From NCBI GenBank assembly GCA_018434945.1, contig JAHDOI010000016.1, positions 62,001 to 126,000 on the forward strand: a stretch of 64,000 bases of DNA, in the 5' to 3' direction. Of this stretch, positions 1 to 8,877 are shown in pieces. Both the position numbers and the translations under genes were made by a program. The DNA comes from Selenomonadales bacterium (GTDB lineage: Bacteria; Bacillota; Negativicutes; Sporomusales; UBA7701). Below the pieces are notes generated by a model. It was not told where the DNA came from. It was given only the letters and a program-made list of their open reading frames with translations, and made no database searches. The stretch's first letter is position 1. Every line of letters begins with the position of its first letter.

Positions 1-854
1 GCGAGGGAGTTGGCGACGTTGTGGCGGCCGGGGACGTTGATGACGATTGTGCCGAGCGGCCGGCCGCGGTGGCAGGCCAGGTAGGTGGTGGTCATGCCCC
101 GGGTTTCGATGTTTTCGGCGGTGTAGTCGGCTTCGCCGTCGAGGGCGTAGGAGATGTATCGGCGGCCGCAGCGGGCGGCGATGTCGCGGACGTGGTGGTT
201 GTCGAAGCAGAGGACGGCGAGGCCGCCATCCGCGGGCAGTTTTTCGAGGAAGGCGGTAAAGGCGGCCAGTATGTTGTCCATGGTGCCGTAATGGTCCATG
301 TGGTCGTTTTCGATGTTGGTGACGACGGCGACTTCGGGGTTTAGCTTGAGGAAGGAGGCGTCGCTTTCGTCGGCTTCGGCGACGAGCCATTCGCCGCCGC
401 CCAGTTTGGCGTTGCCGTTGAGGTAGTCGATGTCGCCGCCGATGATGATGGTGGGGTCGAGGCCGGATTTTTCGAGCATGAGGGCGATCATGGAGGTGGT
501 GGTGGTCTTGCCGTGGGCGCCGGCAACGGCGATGCCGCGCCGCTCGTCCATGAGGGCGGCGACCATTTCGGAACGGTGGTATATGGGCAGGCCCTTCGCC
601 TTGGCGGCGGCGATTTCGGGGTTGCTGCCGGCGATGGCGGTGGATACGACGATGGCTTCGGCGCCGTCGATGTTGGCGGCGTCGTGGCCGATGATTATTT
701 TGGCTCCGAGTTGCTGGAGCCTATGTATGGTTTCTGATTTGGCGATGTCGGAGCCGCTGACGGCGTGGCCCTTGGCCAAGAGAACTTTGGCGATGGCGCT
801 CATTCCCGCGCCGCCTATGCCGACGAAGTGGATGTTTTTGAGGTTGTCGAGCAA
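1..854 (-). CDS. murC: UDP-N-acetylmuramate--L-alanine ligase MurC (3' end cut by window)
   Basis: Cytoplasmic Mur ligase that joins L-Ala to UDP-MurNAc using ATP. The visible N-terminal part has the Rossmann start HFVGIGGAGMSAIA near residue 10 and the ATP-binding GAHGKTTTT loop, followed by the EADESDASF and NIENDHMDHYG motifs of MurC. The start is inferred as TTG at 854, preceded by GGGGAG seven bases upstream; no ATG gives the full N-terminus. It is the last visible gene of the dcw cluster, 78 bases after murG. The C-terminal ligase domain lies outside the window. Confidence 0.93.
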   Translation of the reverse strand, partial: MLDNLKNIHFVGIGGAGMSAIAKVLLAKGHAVSGSDIAKSETIHRLQQLGAKIIIGHDAANIDGAEAIVVSTAIAGSNPEIAAAKAKGLPIYHRSEMVAALMDERRGIAVAGAHGKTTTTSMIALMLEKSGLDPTIIIGGDIDYLNGNAKLGGGEWLVAEADESDASFLKLNPEVAVVTNIENDHMDHYGTMDNILAAFTAFLEKLPADGGLAVLCFDNHHVRDIAARCGRRYISYALDGEADYTAENIETRGMTTTYLACHRGRPLGTIVINVPGRHNVANSL

Positions 855-932
855 CGGAGTACTCCCCTTTCCTGCCTGACGGCGCCTCCAGCGCAATGTT
901 ATTGTATGCGGGGGGCGGTGGTGGTGTGAATT

Positions 933-2054
933 TTAGGCTTTCCGGTTGCCGGCGAGGTCGATGGCGAGCCTGGCGATGGCGGCGGCCGCTTCGGGCCGGC
1001 CGAGTTCTTTGCTGGTTTTCGCCATGGCGGCGAGGCGGGCCGGGTCGCCGAGCAGGGTTTCGATGGCGTCGGCGAGGCGCGGGCCGCTTAGATCGGCGTC
1101 GCGGATGACGAGGGCGGCGCCGCGGCTTTCGAGGACGCGGGCGTTGAATTCCTGGTGGTTTTCGGCCGCGTAAGGGTATGGGACGAGGATGGCCGGGATG
1201 CCGCGGGCGGTGAGCTCGGCGAGACCGATGGCGCCGGCGCGGAAGACGGCGAGGTCGGCGGCGGCGAGGGCTTGCGGCATGTTGTAGAGGTAGGGGACAA
1301 TGCTAATGTTTCCAGTTCTGGCAATGTCTATTCCGCGTTGGCCCAGGAGGCCAACTATGTTATTATACTCCCCGCTGCCGGTGGCGTGCAAGATTTGTAT
1401 TTCCGGCCGGCCGGCGAACCGGGCGTGGACATCGGCCATGGCGGTGTTGACGCTGCGGGCGCCGCGGCTGCCGCCGGCGACGAGGACGGTGAGTTTTCCG
1501 GGGGAGAGGCCGAGGGCCGCGATGCCTTCTTCGCGGGTGGCTGTGAGTACTTCGGGACGGACGGGGTTGCCGGTGACGACGACCTTGTCCTTATTGGCGC
1601 CAAAATTTTTCGCGGCTTCGGCGTAGCCGACGGCGATCTTGCCGACGAAGCGGGCGAGGATGCGGTTGGTGACGCCGGGGATGACGTTCTGCTCCTGGAT
1701 GACGGCCGGGATGCCGAGGAGGCTGGCGGTTAGGAGGACGGGGCCGCAGACGTAGCCGCCGGTGCCGACGACGACGTCGGGACGGAAACGGCGGATGACG
1801 GCGAGGGATTCGAAGAGGCCGGCGAAGGTTTTGAGGAGGTTGCGGAGGTTGCCCAGGGTAAGGCGGCGCTCGATGCCGCCGGCGGCGACGGTGGCGAAGG
1901 GGAAGCCTTCCTTGGGGACGATGTCGGCTTCGAGGCCCTGTTCGGTGCCGACGAAGAGGATGTCGGCGGGCTGTATTTCGTTGATGGCGCGGGCGATGGT
2001 GAGGGCGGGGTAGATGTGGCCGCCGGTGCCGCCTCCGGAGATTATGACGCGCAT
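933..2054 (-). CDS. murG: UDP-GlcNAc:lipid I N-acetylglucosaminyltransferase MurG
   Basis: Membrane-associated GT28 enzyme that adds GlcNAc to lipid I to make lipid II. The 373-residue protein has the N-terminal GGGTGGHIYPAL loop, the VGTGGYVCGP segment and the C-terminal nucleotide-sugar region (GAIGLAELTARGIP, then PYPYAAENHQ). The reading frame stays open to 2213, but that extension only translates a dispersed palindrome. The ATG at 2054 is preceded by GGAGAG and begins the canonical MRVIISGGGTGGH, so it was chosen. It lies between ftsW and murC on the same strand. Confidence 0.96.
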   Translation of the reverse strand: MRVIISGGGTGGHIYPALTIARAINEIQPADILFVGTEQGLEADIVPKEGFPFATVAAGGIERRLTLGNLRNLLKTFAGLFESLAVIRRFRPDVVVGTGGYVCGPVLLTASLLGIPAVIQEQNVIPGVTNRILARFVGKIAVGYAEAAKNFGANKDKVVVTGNPVRPEVLTATREEGIAALGLSPGKLTVLVAGGSRGARSVNTAMADVHARFAGRPEIQILHATGSGEYNNIVGLLGQRGIDIARTGNISIVPYLYNMPQALAAADLAVFRAGAIGLAELTARGIPAILVPYPYAAENHQEFNARVLESRGAALVIRDADLSGPRLADAIETLLGDPARLAAMAKTSKELGRPEAAAAIARLAIDLAGNRKA

Positions 2055-2083
2055 TGTATCTCTCCTCTTAGCCTGTTTAGGGG

Positions 2084-2201
2084 CAGGCCGTTGATGCCTC
2101 CGCAGGCTGCGTTGGTCCTGCGGGCGCTTGCTAGCGTACATCCGGGTACGCGTCGCTTCGCGTCCTCGGTCCGCCTTGCCTGCGAAGCCCTGAACGGCCT
2201 G
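2084..2201 (-). repeat. Dispersed palindrome, copy 1 (cassette A)
   Basis: Between ftsW and murG, with outer arms GCAGGCCGTT and AACGGCCTGC and tip GCGTAC-ccggat-GTACGC (on the element strand). The family has thirteen copies here. Element strand: left end about GGCCGTTnAGAAGnGCCCAG followed by ATGCAAGGCGCACCGG; right end about GAGGAGCAACGCCGCAGATG followed by GGCGCTTATCAACGGCC. The two ends are an imperfect inverted repeat, and the middle is one of four hairpin cassettes (A, B, C or D). Confidence 0.9.
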
Positions 2202-2240
2202 CGCACATTCCATTTTATAGAACGGTGGGCCGAAGGTTTT

Positions 2241-3344
2241 TCATTTTAAAGCGACGTAGCGAGATATGTTTAACAATATGCCGACACCGGCCAAGGTGAA
2301 GATAAGCGCCGATCCGCCGAAACTTAGAAATGGCAGGGGTATGCCGGTTACGGGCATGGAGGCGGTGACGACGGCGATGTTCATGAGCGCCTGGACGATG
2401 ATCATGCTGGTGAGGCCGGCGGCAAGGATGCTGCCGAAGACGTCGGGGGCGGCGATGGCGACTTTGAGGCCGCGCCAGGCGAAGAGGAAGAAGAGGACGA
2501 TGACGGTGACGGTGCCGATGAGGCCGAGTTCTTCGCCGAGGATGGCGAAGATGAAGTCGGTGTGCGGCTCGGGGAGGTAGAGGAATTTTTCGCGGCTGCG
2601 GCCGAGGCCGACGCCGAAGAGGCCGCCGGAGCCGATGGCGTATAGGGATTGGATGATGTGGTAGCCGCTGTCGAGGGGGTCGGCCCAGGGGTCGCTGAAG
2701 GCGAAGAGACGCCTGAGGCGGTAGGGCTCGACGATGATGGCGACGACGACGCCGGCTACGCCGGCGAGGCCGAGGGAGGCGAGGTGGGAGATTTTCGCCC
2801 CGGCGGTGAAGAGAAGGACGAAGACGGTGCCGCCGATGGCGAGGGCGGTGCCGAGATCGGGCTCTTTGAGGATGAGGCCGAAGACGACGAGCAGGATGAG
2901 GAGCTGGGGCAGGAGGCCCCGGAAGAAGTTGGTGATTTTGTCCTGGCTGCGGGCAAGGCTTTCGGAGCAGAAGAGAACCATGCTGAGTTTGGCGATTTCG
3001 GATGGCTGGATGTAGATGGAGCCGAAGCCGAGCCAGCGGCGGGCGCCGTTGACGACTTTGCCCAGGCCGGGGATGAGGACGAGGACGAGCAGGATGAGGG
3101 TGACGATGATTATCGGTTTGGAAAGGCGCCGCCAGACATGGTAGTCGATGCTCATGGTGAAGAGCATGGCCGCGATGCCGAGGGCTGCCCATACGAGCTG
3201 GCGTTTGAGGAAGTAGTAGCTGTCGTCGAAGTTGACGTGGGCCGAGACCGCGCTGGAACTGTAGACCATGACAACGCCGATCGCGAGGAGGGCTATTACC
3301 GTGAAAAAGATGACGAAGTCGGGCGACTTGGGTCTGACCGCCAC
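2241..3344 (-). CDS. ftsW: SEDS lipid II polymerase FtsW/SpoVE
   Basis: Polytopic membrane peptidoglycan glycosyltransferase of the SEDS family, acting with a class B PBP. The 367 residues hold about ten membrane segments. SEDS signatures are visible: GARRWLGFGSIYIQPSEIAKLS near residue 105, the EPDLGTA motif, the periplasmic YLPEPHTDFIFA segment and the C-terminal GIPLPFLSFGGSA. Position between murD and murG is that of ftsW or spoVE in Firmicute dcw clusters; sequence alone does not separate the two. It starts 11 bases after murD. Confidence 0.93.
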   Translation of the reverse strand: MAVRPKSPDFVIFFTVIALLAIGVVMVYSSSAVSAHVNFDDSYYFLKRQLVWAALGIAAMLFTMSIDYHVWRRLSKPIIIVTLILLVLVLIPGLGKVVNGARRWLGFGSIYIQPSEIAKLSMVLFCSESLARSQDKITNFFRGLLPQLLILLVVFGLILKEPDLGTALAIGGTVFVLLFTAGAKISHLASLGLAGVAGVVVAIIVEPYRLRRLFAFSDPWADPLDSGYHIIQSLYAIGSGGLFGVGLGRSREKFLYLPEPHTDFIFAILGEELGLIGTVTVIVLFFLFAWRGLKVAIAAPDVFGSILAAGLTSMIIVQALMNIAVVTASMPVTGIPLPFLSFGGSALIFTLAGVGILLNISRYVALK

Positions 3345-3355
3345 ATTTATTCCTC

Positions 3356-4711
3356 CTATCTCAGGCGGCGTACAAGGTCTTTGAAGATTCTCCCCCGTTC
3401 TTCGTAGTTGTTGAACATGTCGTAGCTGGCGCAGGCCGGCGAGAGGAGGACGATCTGGGGCGGGCGGGCCAGGCTGTGGGCCAGGGCTACGGCGGCCGGG
3501 AAGTCGGCGGCGCGGCGGATGTCTTTGACGCCGTGCCGTTCGGCGGCCGCGGCGAACCGCTCGGCGGCCTCGCCGATGAGGATGAGGTGGTCGACTTTTT
3601 CCCGGGCGAGGGTCATGATTTCGCCGAGGTCGGTATTTTTGTCGCGCCCGCCGGCGATGAGGATGATGTGGGCGGGGAAGGCTTCAAGGGCTTTGATGGA
3701 CGATTCGGGATTTGTAGCTTTGGAGTCGTTGTACCAGGTGACGCCGCCCAATGTTTCGACCGGCTCGATGCGGTGCTCGACGCCGCTGAAAGCGGCGAGG
3801 ACGGCGGCCATGTCGCCGGGCCGGGCGCCGGCGAAGTAGGCGGTGGCGCAGGCGGCAAGGGCATTTTCGACGTTGTGGGCGCCGGGTATTTTGAGGGCGT
3901 CGAGGGGGCAGATTTCGAGGGTTTCGTCGAGCCAGGTCAGCTTTATGAGGCCGTCTTCGACGTAGAAGCCGACAGGCAGTTTGCTGGTGCGGCTGAAGTA
4001 GACGACCTGGGAGGAGGCCCGCTGGGCCATGGCGCGCACGGCGGGGTCGTCGTAGTTGAGAATGAGGTAGTCGTCACTGGTCTGGTTGGCGAAGACGCGC
4101 TCTTTCATAGCCTGGTAGGTGGCCAGGTCGCGGTGGCGGTCGATGTGGTCGGGGGTGAGGTTCAAGATGGCGGCGATGTGGGGTTTGAAGGCGCTGACGC
4201 CTTCGAGCTGGAAGCTGGAGATTTCGGCGACGACGACGCCCTCGGGGCTGACGCCCTGGACTTCGGCGGACAGGGCCTGCCCGATGTTGCCGCCGACGAC
4301 CACTTCCCGGCCGGCTGCTTTGAGGATTTCGCCGGTGAGGGTTGTTGTGGTGGTTTTGCCGTTTGTGCCGGTGATGGCGACGATGGGGGCTTTTGTGAGG
4401 CGGTAGGCGATTTCGATTTCGCTCATGACGGCGATGCCGCGCTTGTGGGCGGCTTCGACGAGCGGGCTGTAGATGGAGACGCCGGGTGAGAGGACGAGGA
4501 TGTCGACGGCATCGAGCAGCGCTTCGTCCTGGCGGCCGAGGGCGAGGGTGACGCCGGCGGCGGTAAGGCCGGAGGTGTCGTGTTTGAGCTGGCCGGCTTC
4601 TTTGGCGTCGCTGAGGGTGACGGCGGCGCCGTGGCCGGCAAGGATGCGGGCGACGGAGATGCCGCTGACGGCGGCGCCGAGGACGAGGATTTTTTTATTT
4701 TTGAATTCCAT
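3356..4711 (-). CDS. murD: UDP-N-acetylmuramoyl-L-alanine--D-glutamate ligase MurD
   Basis: Cytoplasmic ligase adding D-Glu to UDP-MurNAc-L-Ala. The 451-residue protein shows the UDP-binding Rossmann start (KKILVLGAAVSGIS), the P-loop ITGTNGKTTTTT at about 113-124, the LNLTPDHIDRH central motif, EHRIEP and the C-terminal YNDSKATNPES and GGRDKNTDL segments of MurD. Length is normal. It begins three bases after mraY ends and is followed closely by ftsW, indicating one transcript. Confidence 0.96.
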   Translation of the reverse strand: MEFKNKKILVLGAAVSGISVARILAGHGAAVTLSDAKEAGQLKHDTSGLTAAGVTLALGRQDEALLDAVDILVLSPGVSIYSPLVEAAHKRGIAVMSEIEIAYRLTKAPIVAITGTNGKTTTTTLTGEILKAAGREVVVGGNIGQALSAEVQGVSPEGVVVAEISSFQLEGVSAFKPHIAAILNLTPDHIDRHRDLATYQAMKERVFANQTSDDYLILNYDDPAVRAMAQRASSQVVYFSRTSKLPVGFYVEDGLIKLTWLDETLEICPLDALKIPGAHNVENALAACATAYFAGARPGDMAAVLAAFSGVEHRIEPVETLGGVTWYNDSKATNPESSIKALEAFPAHIILIAGGRDKNTDLGEIMTLAREKVDHLILIGEAAERFAAAAERHGVKDIRRAADFPAAVALAHSLARPPQIVLLSPACASYDMFNNYEERGRIFKDLVRRLR

Positions 4712-4714
4712 TGT

Positions 4715-5686
4715 TTACATTCCTCCCTGGCTTGCTACGAGTGTTATAAGTCCCAGTGCGGCGAAGACGGCGCCCGCGAGCCAGAAGACGGTGACGACTT
4801 TTGTTTCCGACCAGCCGCCGAGTTCGAAGTGGTGGTGGATGGGGCTCATGCGGAAGATGCGTTTGCCGGTGGATTTGAAGGAGATTACCTGGATGATGAC
4901 GGACAGGGCTTCGAGGACGAAGACGCCGCCGACGATGACGAGGAGGAGTTCGGTTTTGGTGAGAACGGCGACGGCGGCCAGCGCCCCGCCGAGGGCGAGC
5001 GACCCGGTGTCGCCCATGAAGACTTTGGCGGGGTGGGCGTTGTAGCGGAGGAAGCCGAGGGCGGCGCCGGCGAGGGCGAGGCAGAAGACGGCCAGCGGCT
5101 GATTGCCGAAGACGAGGGCGATGACGGCGTAGGCGGCGGCGGCGATGGTGGTGGTGCCGGCGGCGAGGCCGTCGAGGCCGTCGGTGAGGTTGACGGCGTT
5201 GGTGGTGCCGATGAGGACGAGGAAGATGAGGATGTAGTAGAGCGGGCCGAAGTCGACATTGGCGCCGAGGAAGGGTATCCACAGGTCGGTGCCGCGGCCG
5301 AAGTAGGCGGTGGCGATATAGGCGAGGGCGACGGCCATGATGATCTGGCCGAGGATTTTCTCGCGGGCTTTGAGGCCGAGGTTGCGTTTGAGGACGACTT
5401 TGATGTAGTCGTCGAGGAAGCCGATGAGGCCGTGGCCGAGAGTAACGAAGAGAGCCAGCCAGACTTCGGCGCTTTTGCCGGCGAAGATTACGGCCGGGAT
5501 GGTGAGGGCGACGAGGATGAGGACACCGCCCATGGTGGGGGTGCCGGCTTTGGCCAGGTGGCGCTGGGGGCCTTCCTCGCGGATGCTCTGGCCGAATTTG
5601 AGGCGGCGCAGGGCGGGAATGACGACAGGCCCGAGGGCCAATGCGATGAGGAAGGCGACAGCCGCCGGGTAGATTAACTGTTGCAT
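4715..5686 (-). CDS. mraY: Phospho-N-acetylmuramoyl-pentapeptide transferase MraY
   Basis: Integral membrane enzyme that transfers phospho-MurNAc-pentapeptide to undecaprenyl phosphate, forming lipid I. The 323 residues hold about ten membrane segments with the family motifs GTPTMGG near residue 50, FLDDYIK, the catalytic [10 protein letters not shown] and [12 protein letters not shown], and the [13 protein letters not shown] loop with its histidine triad. Length fits. A 5740-5862 palindrome separates it from murF; murD follows after three bases. Confidence 0.97.
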   Translation of the reverse strand: MQQLIYPAAVAFLIALALGPVVIPALRRLKFGQSIREEGPQRHLAKAGTPTMGGVLILVALTIPAVIFAGKSAEVWLALFVTLGHGLIGFLDDYIKVVLKRNLGLKAREKILGQIIMAVALAYIATAYFGRGTDLWIPFLGANVDFGPLYYILIFLVLIGTTNAVNLTDGLDGLAAGTTTIAAAAYAVIALVFGNQPLAVFCLALAGAALGFLRYNAHPAKVFMGDTGSLALGGALAAVAVLTKTELLLVIVGGVFVLEALSVIIQVISFKSTGKRIFRMSPIHHHFELGGWSETKVVTVFWLAGAVFAALGLITLVASQGGM

Positions 5687-5739
5687 TGAAATACCTCCAG
5701 AGATACCGTAACTAGGGTCGTATCTTTTATATACTGTGC

Positions 5740-5862
5740 GATGCTGTCTAGTAAGCTCCAGATGCTAGGCGGACCGGAGGCTGACACCGGAAGCGTACAC
5801 GAACGTACGCTGAGGATGGCAGCCGAGGAGCAACGAAGCAGCTGGACTTAATAGACAGCATC
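5740..5862 (+). repeat. Dispersed 3'-flanking palindrome, copy 2 (cassette B)
   Basis: Six bases after the murF stop. The outer arms here are GATGCTGTCTA on the left and its exact complement TAGACAGCATC on the right, unlike the GGCCGTT/AACGGCC arms of most copies. The inner conserved ends (CCAGATGCTAGGCGG and GAGGAGCAACGAAGCAGCTGG) remain recognisable. The centre is the cassette with the hairpin AGCGTAC-acgaac-GTACGCT, shared with 41784-41898 and 42961-43080. Confidence 0.9.
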
Positions 5863-5867
5863 CCCTG

Positions 5868-7229
5868 TTATTTGAAGACAGCCAGCATTTTTTCCATCTT
5901 CATGCCGCGCGAGCCCTTGACCAGTACCGTATCCCCCGGCCGGAGGAGCTTGCGCAGGGCTTCGGCGGCTTCGTCGTGGCCGGCGCAGGCGACGGCGACC
6001 TTGACGCCGCCTTCGAGGGCGGCGGCGGCGATGTGGCGCGCTTGTTCGCCGACGGTGACGACTACCTGGACGCCGCTGTCGGCGAGCTGCTCGCCGACCC
6101 GGCTGTGGGCGGAAGCGGCGTATTCGCCGAGCTCGAGCATGTCGCCGAGGACGGCTACTTTGCGGCCGCGGGCGACCATGCCGAGGGTGTCGATCGCGGC
6201 CTGCATGGAGAGGGGGCTGGCGTTGTAAGCGTCGTTGATGACGGTGTAGGGGCCGAGGGTTTCGATGGCGAGGCGCATGGCGCTGGCCTGGAAGGTGGCG
6301 AGGCCGGCGTTGATTTCGCCGGGGCTGAGGCCGAGTTCGAGGCCGACGGTTATGGCGGCGAGGGCGTTGTAGACGTTGTGTTTGCCTACGGCCGGCAGCG
6401 TGACGGGGAAGGTGCCGCCGGGGTGGACGCAGTCGAAGGCGGTGTCGCGTTCGCCGGCGGCGATGTTTTCGGCCCGCACGTCGGCGTCGGGTTCGAGGCC
6501 GTAGAGGACGACACGGGCCGCTGTTTGGGCGCGCATGGCTCTGACGAGGGGGATGTCGGCGTTGAGGATGACGAGGCCGCCGGCGGCGATGGCTTCGACG
6601 AGTTCGCTTTTGGCGGCGGCGATGTTTTCGACGCTGCCGAGCACTTCGACGTGGGTTTCGCCGACGTTGGTGATGACGGCGACGGTGGGGGCGGCGATGG
6701 CGGCCAGGCGGCTTATTTCGCCGCGGGCCCGCATGCCCATTTCGACGACGGCGGCCTGGTGGTCGGCGGCGAGGCCGAGGAGGGTCTGGGGGAGGCCGAT
6801 GTCGTTGTTGTAGTTGGCCTGGGTTTTGAGGACGCGCAGGCGGCCGGAGAGGACGGCGGCGGTCATGTCTTTGGTGGTGGTCTTGCCGTTCGAGCCGGTG
6901 ATGCCGATCACCGGGAGGATGAAACGGCGGCGGTGGTAGCGGGCGAGATCCTGGAGGGCGGCAAGGGTGTCGGGGACGAGGATGGTCGCGGTTTTCTCGG
7001 GGACGTAGGCTTCGCGGCTGGAGACGACGACGCCGGCGGCACCGTTCTCGACTGCCCTGAGGAGGAAGTCGTGGCCGTCGAAGTTTTCGCCCTTGAGGGC
7101 GACGAAGAGGTTGCCGCGCTTGATTGTGCGGGTGTCGGTGGATACGCCTTTGAACACCGAGCGGGGGGCGACGCCGGTGAGGGCGCCGCCGGTGGCTTCG
7201 AGGACCTGGCTGACGGTGAATTCGGCCAT
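5868..7229 (-). CDS. murF: UDP-MurNAc-tripeptide--D-Ala-D-Ala ligase MurF
   Basis: Cytoplasmic ligase that adds D-Ala-D-Ala to complete UDP-MurNAc-pentapeptide. The 453 residues contain the N-terminal uridine-binding domain (STDTRTIKRGNLFVALKG), the ATP loop GITGSNGKTTTKD near 110, VVEMGMRARGEI, ITNVGETH, and the C-terminal VINDAYNASPLSM and LGDMLELG motifs. Its ATG overlaps the murE stop codon (ATGA), so translation of the two is probably coupled. Confidence 0.97.
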   Translation of the reverse strand: MAEFTVSQVLEATGGALTGVAPRSVFKGVSTDTRTIKRGNLFVALKGENFDGHDFLLRAVENGAAGVVVSSREAYVPEKTATILVPDTLAALQDLARYHRRRFILPVIGITGSNGKTTTKDMTAAVLSGRLRVLKTQANYNNDIGLPQTLLGLAADHQAAVVEMGMRARGEISRLAAIAAPTVAVITNVGETHVEVLGSVENIAAAKSELVEAIAAGGLVILNADIPLVRAMRAQTAARVVLYGLEPDADVRAENIAAGERDTAFDCVHPGGTFPVTLPAVGKHNVYNALAAITVGLELGLSPGEINAGLATFQASAMRLAIETLGPYTVINDAYNASPLSMQAAIDTLGMVARGRKVAVLGDMLELGEYAASAHSRVGEQLADSGVQVVVTVGEQARHIAAAALEGGVKVAVACAGHDEAAEALRKLLRPGDTVLVKGSRGMKMEKMLAVFK

Positions 7230-8716
7230 CAGTTCATCTCCTTGATGATCTCGCGGGCCACAGCCCGGTCGTCGAAATCGATGGTTTTGTCTTTGAGGAC
7301 CTGGTAGGTTTCGTGGCCTTTGCCGGCGATGACGACGACGTCGTCCGGCTGGGCGAGGCGCAGCGCGCGGGCGATGGCGGCGCGGCGGTCGGCGATTATT
7401 TCGTAGCCTTTGGCGGCCGTCTGTTTTTCTTTGAGGCCGACTTCGATTTCGGCGAGGATGGCGGCGGGGTCTTCGCTGCGGGGGTTGTCGGAGGTGGCGA
7501 TGACGATGTCGCCGTAGTCCATGGCCAGACGCCCCATGATGGGCCGTTTTGTGCGGTCGCGGTCGCCGCCGCAGCCAAAGACGACGATTATGCGGCGGGT
7601 GGCGAACTGGCGGGCGGTGCGGAGGATGTTCTCGAGGCCGTCGGGGGTGTGAGCGTAGTCGACGATGACGGTGTAGGGCTGGCCGGCGTCGACGAGTTCG
7701 AAGCGGCCGGGGACGCTGGCAAACTCTTCGAGGGCCTGTTTGATGACAGCCGGGCCGAGGCCTTCGACGAGGGCGGCGCCGACGGCGGCGAGGACGTTGT
7801 AGACGTTGAAGACGCCGGTTATTTTAAGATTCAGCGGCAGGGCGCCGAAGGGGCCCTTGACGGTGAAGGAGGCGCCGCGGGCCTTTACGCTGATGTCGGC
7901 GGCGGTGAGGTCGGCGGGGTTTTCGACGCCGTAGGCGAGCCGCCGGCAGCCGCAGGCGGCGAACATGACGGGGGCGGCCGGGTCGTCGGTGTTGACGACG
8001 GCGGCTTTATTGCTCTTCGTCGCGCCGGGGGCCGAGACGAGGCTGAAGAGCTCGGCCTTGGCGGCGATGTAGTTTTCGAAGGTGTGGTGGAAGTCGAGGT
8101 GGTCGCGGGTGATGTTGGTGTAGACGCCGACGTCGAATTCGCTGCCGGCGATGCGGCCGAGGGCGATGGCGTGGGAGGAGACTTCCATGATGACGTGGGT
8201 GACGCCGGCGGCGACCATGTCGGCAAACAGGGACTGGAGGTCGATGACGTCGGGGGTGGTATTTTTAACAGGCAGGGTTTTGTCGCCGATGATGGTGTGG
8301 ATGGTGCCGATGAGGCCGACGCGGTGGCCGGCGGCTAGCAGGATGGCGCGGATGAGGTGGGTGGTGGTGGTTTTGCCGTTTGTGCCGGTGACGCCGATGA
8401 GACGGAGCTTGCGGCTGGGATAGTCGTAAAAGTACGGCGTGATTGCGAGCATGGCGGCGCGGGTGTCGGGGACTTTGAGGACGACGACGCCGCTTTCCAC
8501 GGGGACGTCCCTGTCGATGAGGACGGCGGCCGCGCCATGGCGGCAGGCGGCGGCGACGAAGTCGTGGCCGTCGGCCTTGGAGCCGGCGAGGGCGACGAAC
8601 AGGGCGCCGGGCTTGACGGCCCGCGAGTCGTAGGCCAGGGAGGTGATCTCCCGGTTCGCGTCGCCGGTGATATGTACGTCTTTCAGTTGCGCGGCAAGCT
8701 GCTGGATGGTTTTCAT
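7229..8716 (-). CDS. murE: UDP-MurNAc-L-Ala-D-Glu--meso-diaminopimelate ligase MurE
   Basis: Cytoplasmic ligase adding the third stem-peptide residue. The 495-residue protein shows SYDSRAVKPGALFVAL, the P-loop VTGTNGKTTTTHL near 111, MEVSSHAIALGR, TRDHLDFHHTF and the C-terminal TSDNPRSEDP. The DNPR motif is the known signature for meso-diaminopimelate rather than lysine, so the wall should be DAP type. It overlaps murF by the ATGA junction. A palindrome at 8752-8871 lies between it and spoVD. Confidence 0.97.
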   Translation of the reverse strand: MKTIQQLAAQLKDVHITGDANREITSLAYDSRAVKPGALFVALAGSKADGHDFVAAACRHGAAAVLIDRDVPVESGVVVLKVPDTRAAMLAITPYFYDYPSRKLRLIGVTGTNGKTTTTHLIRAILLAAGHRVGLIGTIHTIIGDKTLPVKNTTPDVIDLQSLFADMVAAGVTHVIMEVSSHAIALGRIAGSEFDVGVYTNITRDHLDFHHTFENYIAAKAELFSLVSAPGATKSNKAAVVNTDDPAAPVMFAACGCRRLAYGVENPADLTAADISVKARGASFTVKGPFGALPLNLKITGVFNVYNVLAAVGAALVEGLGPAVIKQALEEFASVPGRFELVDAGQPYTVIVDYAHTPDGLENILRTARQFATRRIIVVFGCGGDRDRTKRPIMGRLAMDYGDIVIATSDNPRSEDPAAILAEIEVGLKEKQTAAKGYEIIADRRAAIARALRLAQPDDVVVIAGKGHETYQVLKDKTIDFDDRAVAREIIKEMN

Positions 8717-8751
8717 GATAGCCTCCGGTATCTATGGATCTTTTACTATGC

Positions 8752-8871
8752 GCAGGCCGTTCAGGGCCTTGCAGGCAAGGCGGGCCGAGGACGTGCAGCG
8801 ACGCGTACACGGAAGTACGCTAGCAAACGCCCGCAGGACCAACACAGCCTGCGAGGTCATCAACGGCCTGC
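8752..8871 (+). repeat. Dispersed 3'-flanking palindrome, copy 3 (cassette A)
   Basis: Seven bases after the spoVD stop. Outer arms are GCAGGCCGTT and AACGGCCTGC. The next block has CTTGCAGGC paired with GCCTGCGAG where most copies have CCAGATGC/GCAGATGG, so the inner arm changed on both sides as well. The central hairpin is GCGTAC-acggaa-GTACGC, as in copies 1, 7 and 9. Confidence 0.9.
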
Positions 8872-8877
8872 CCTATG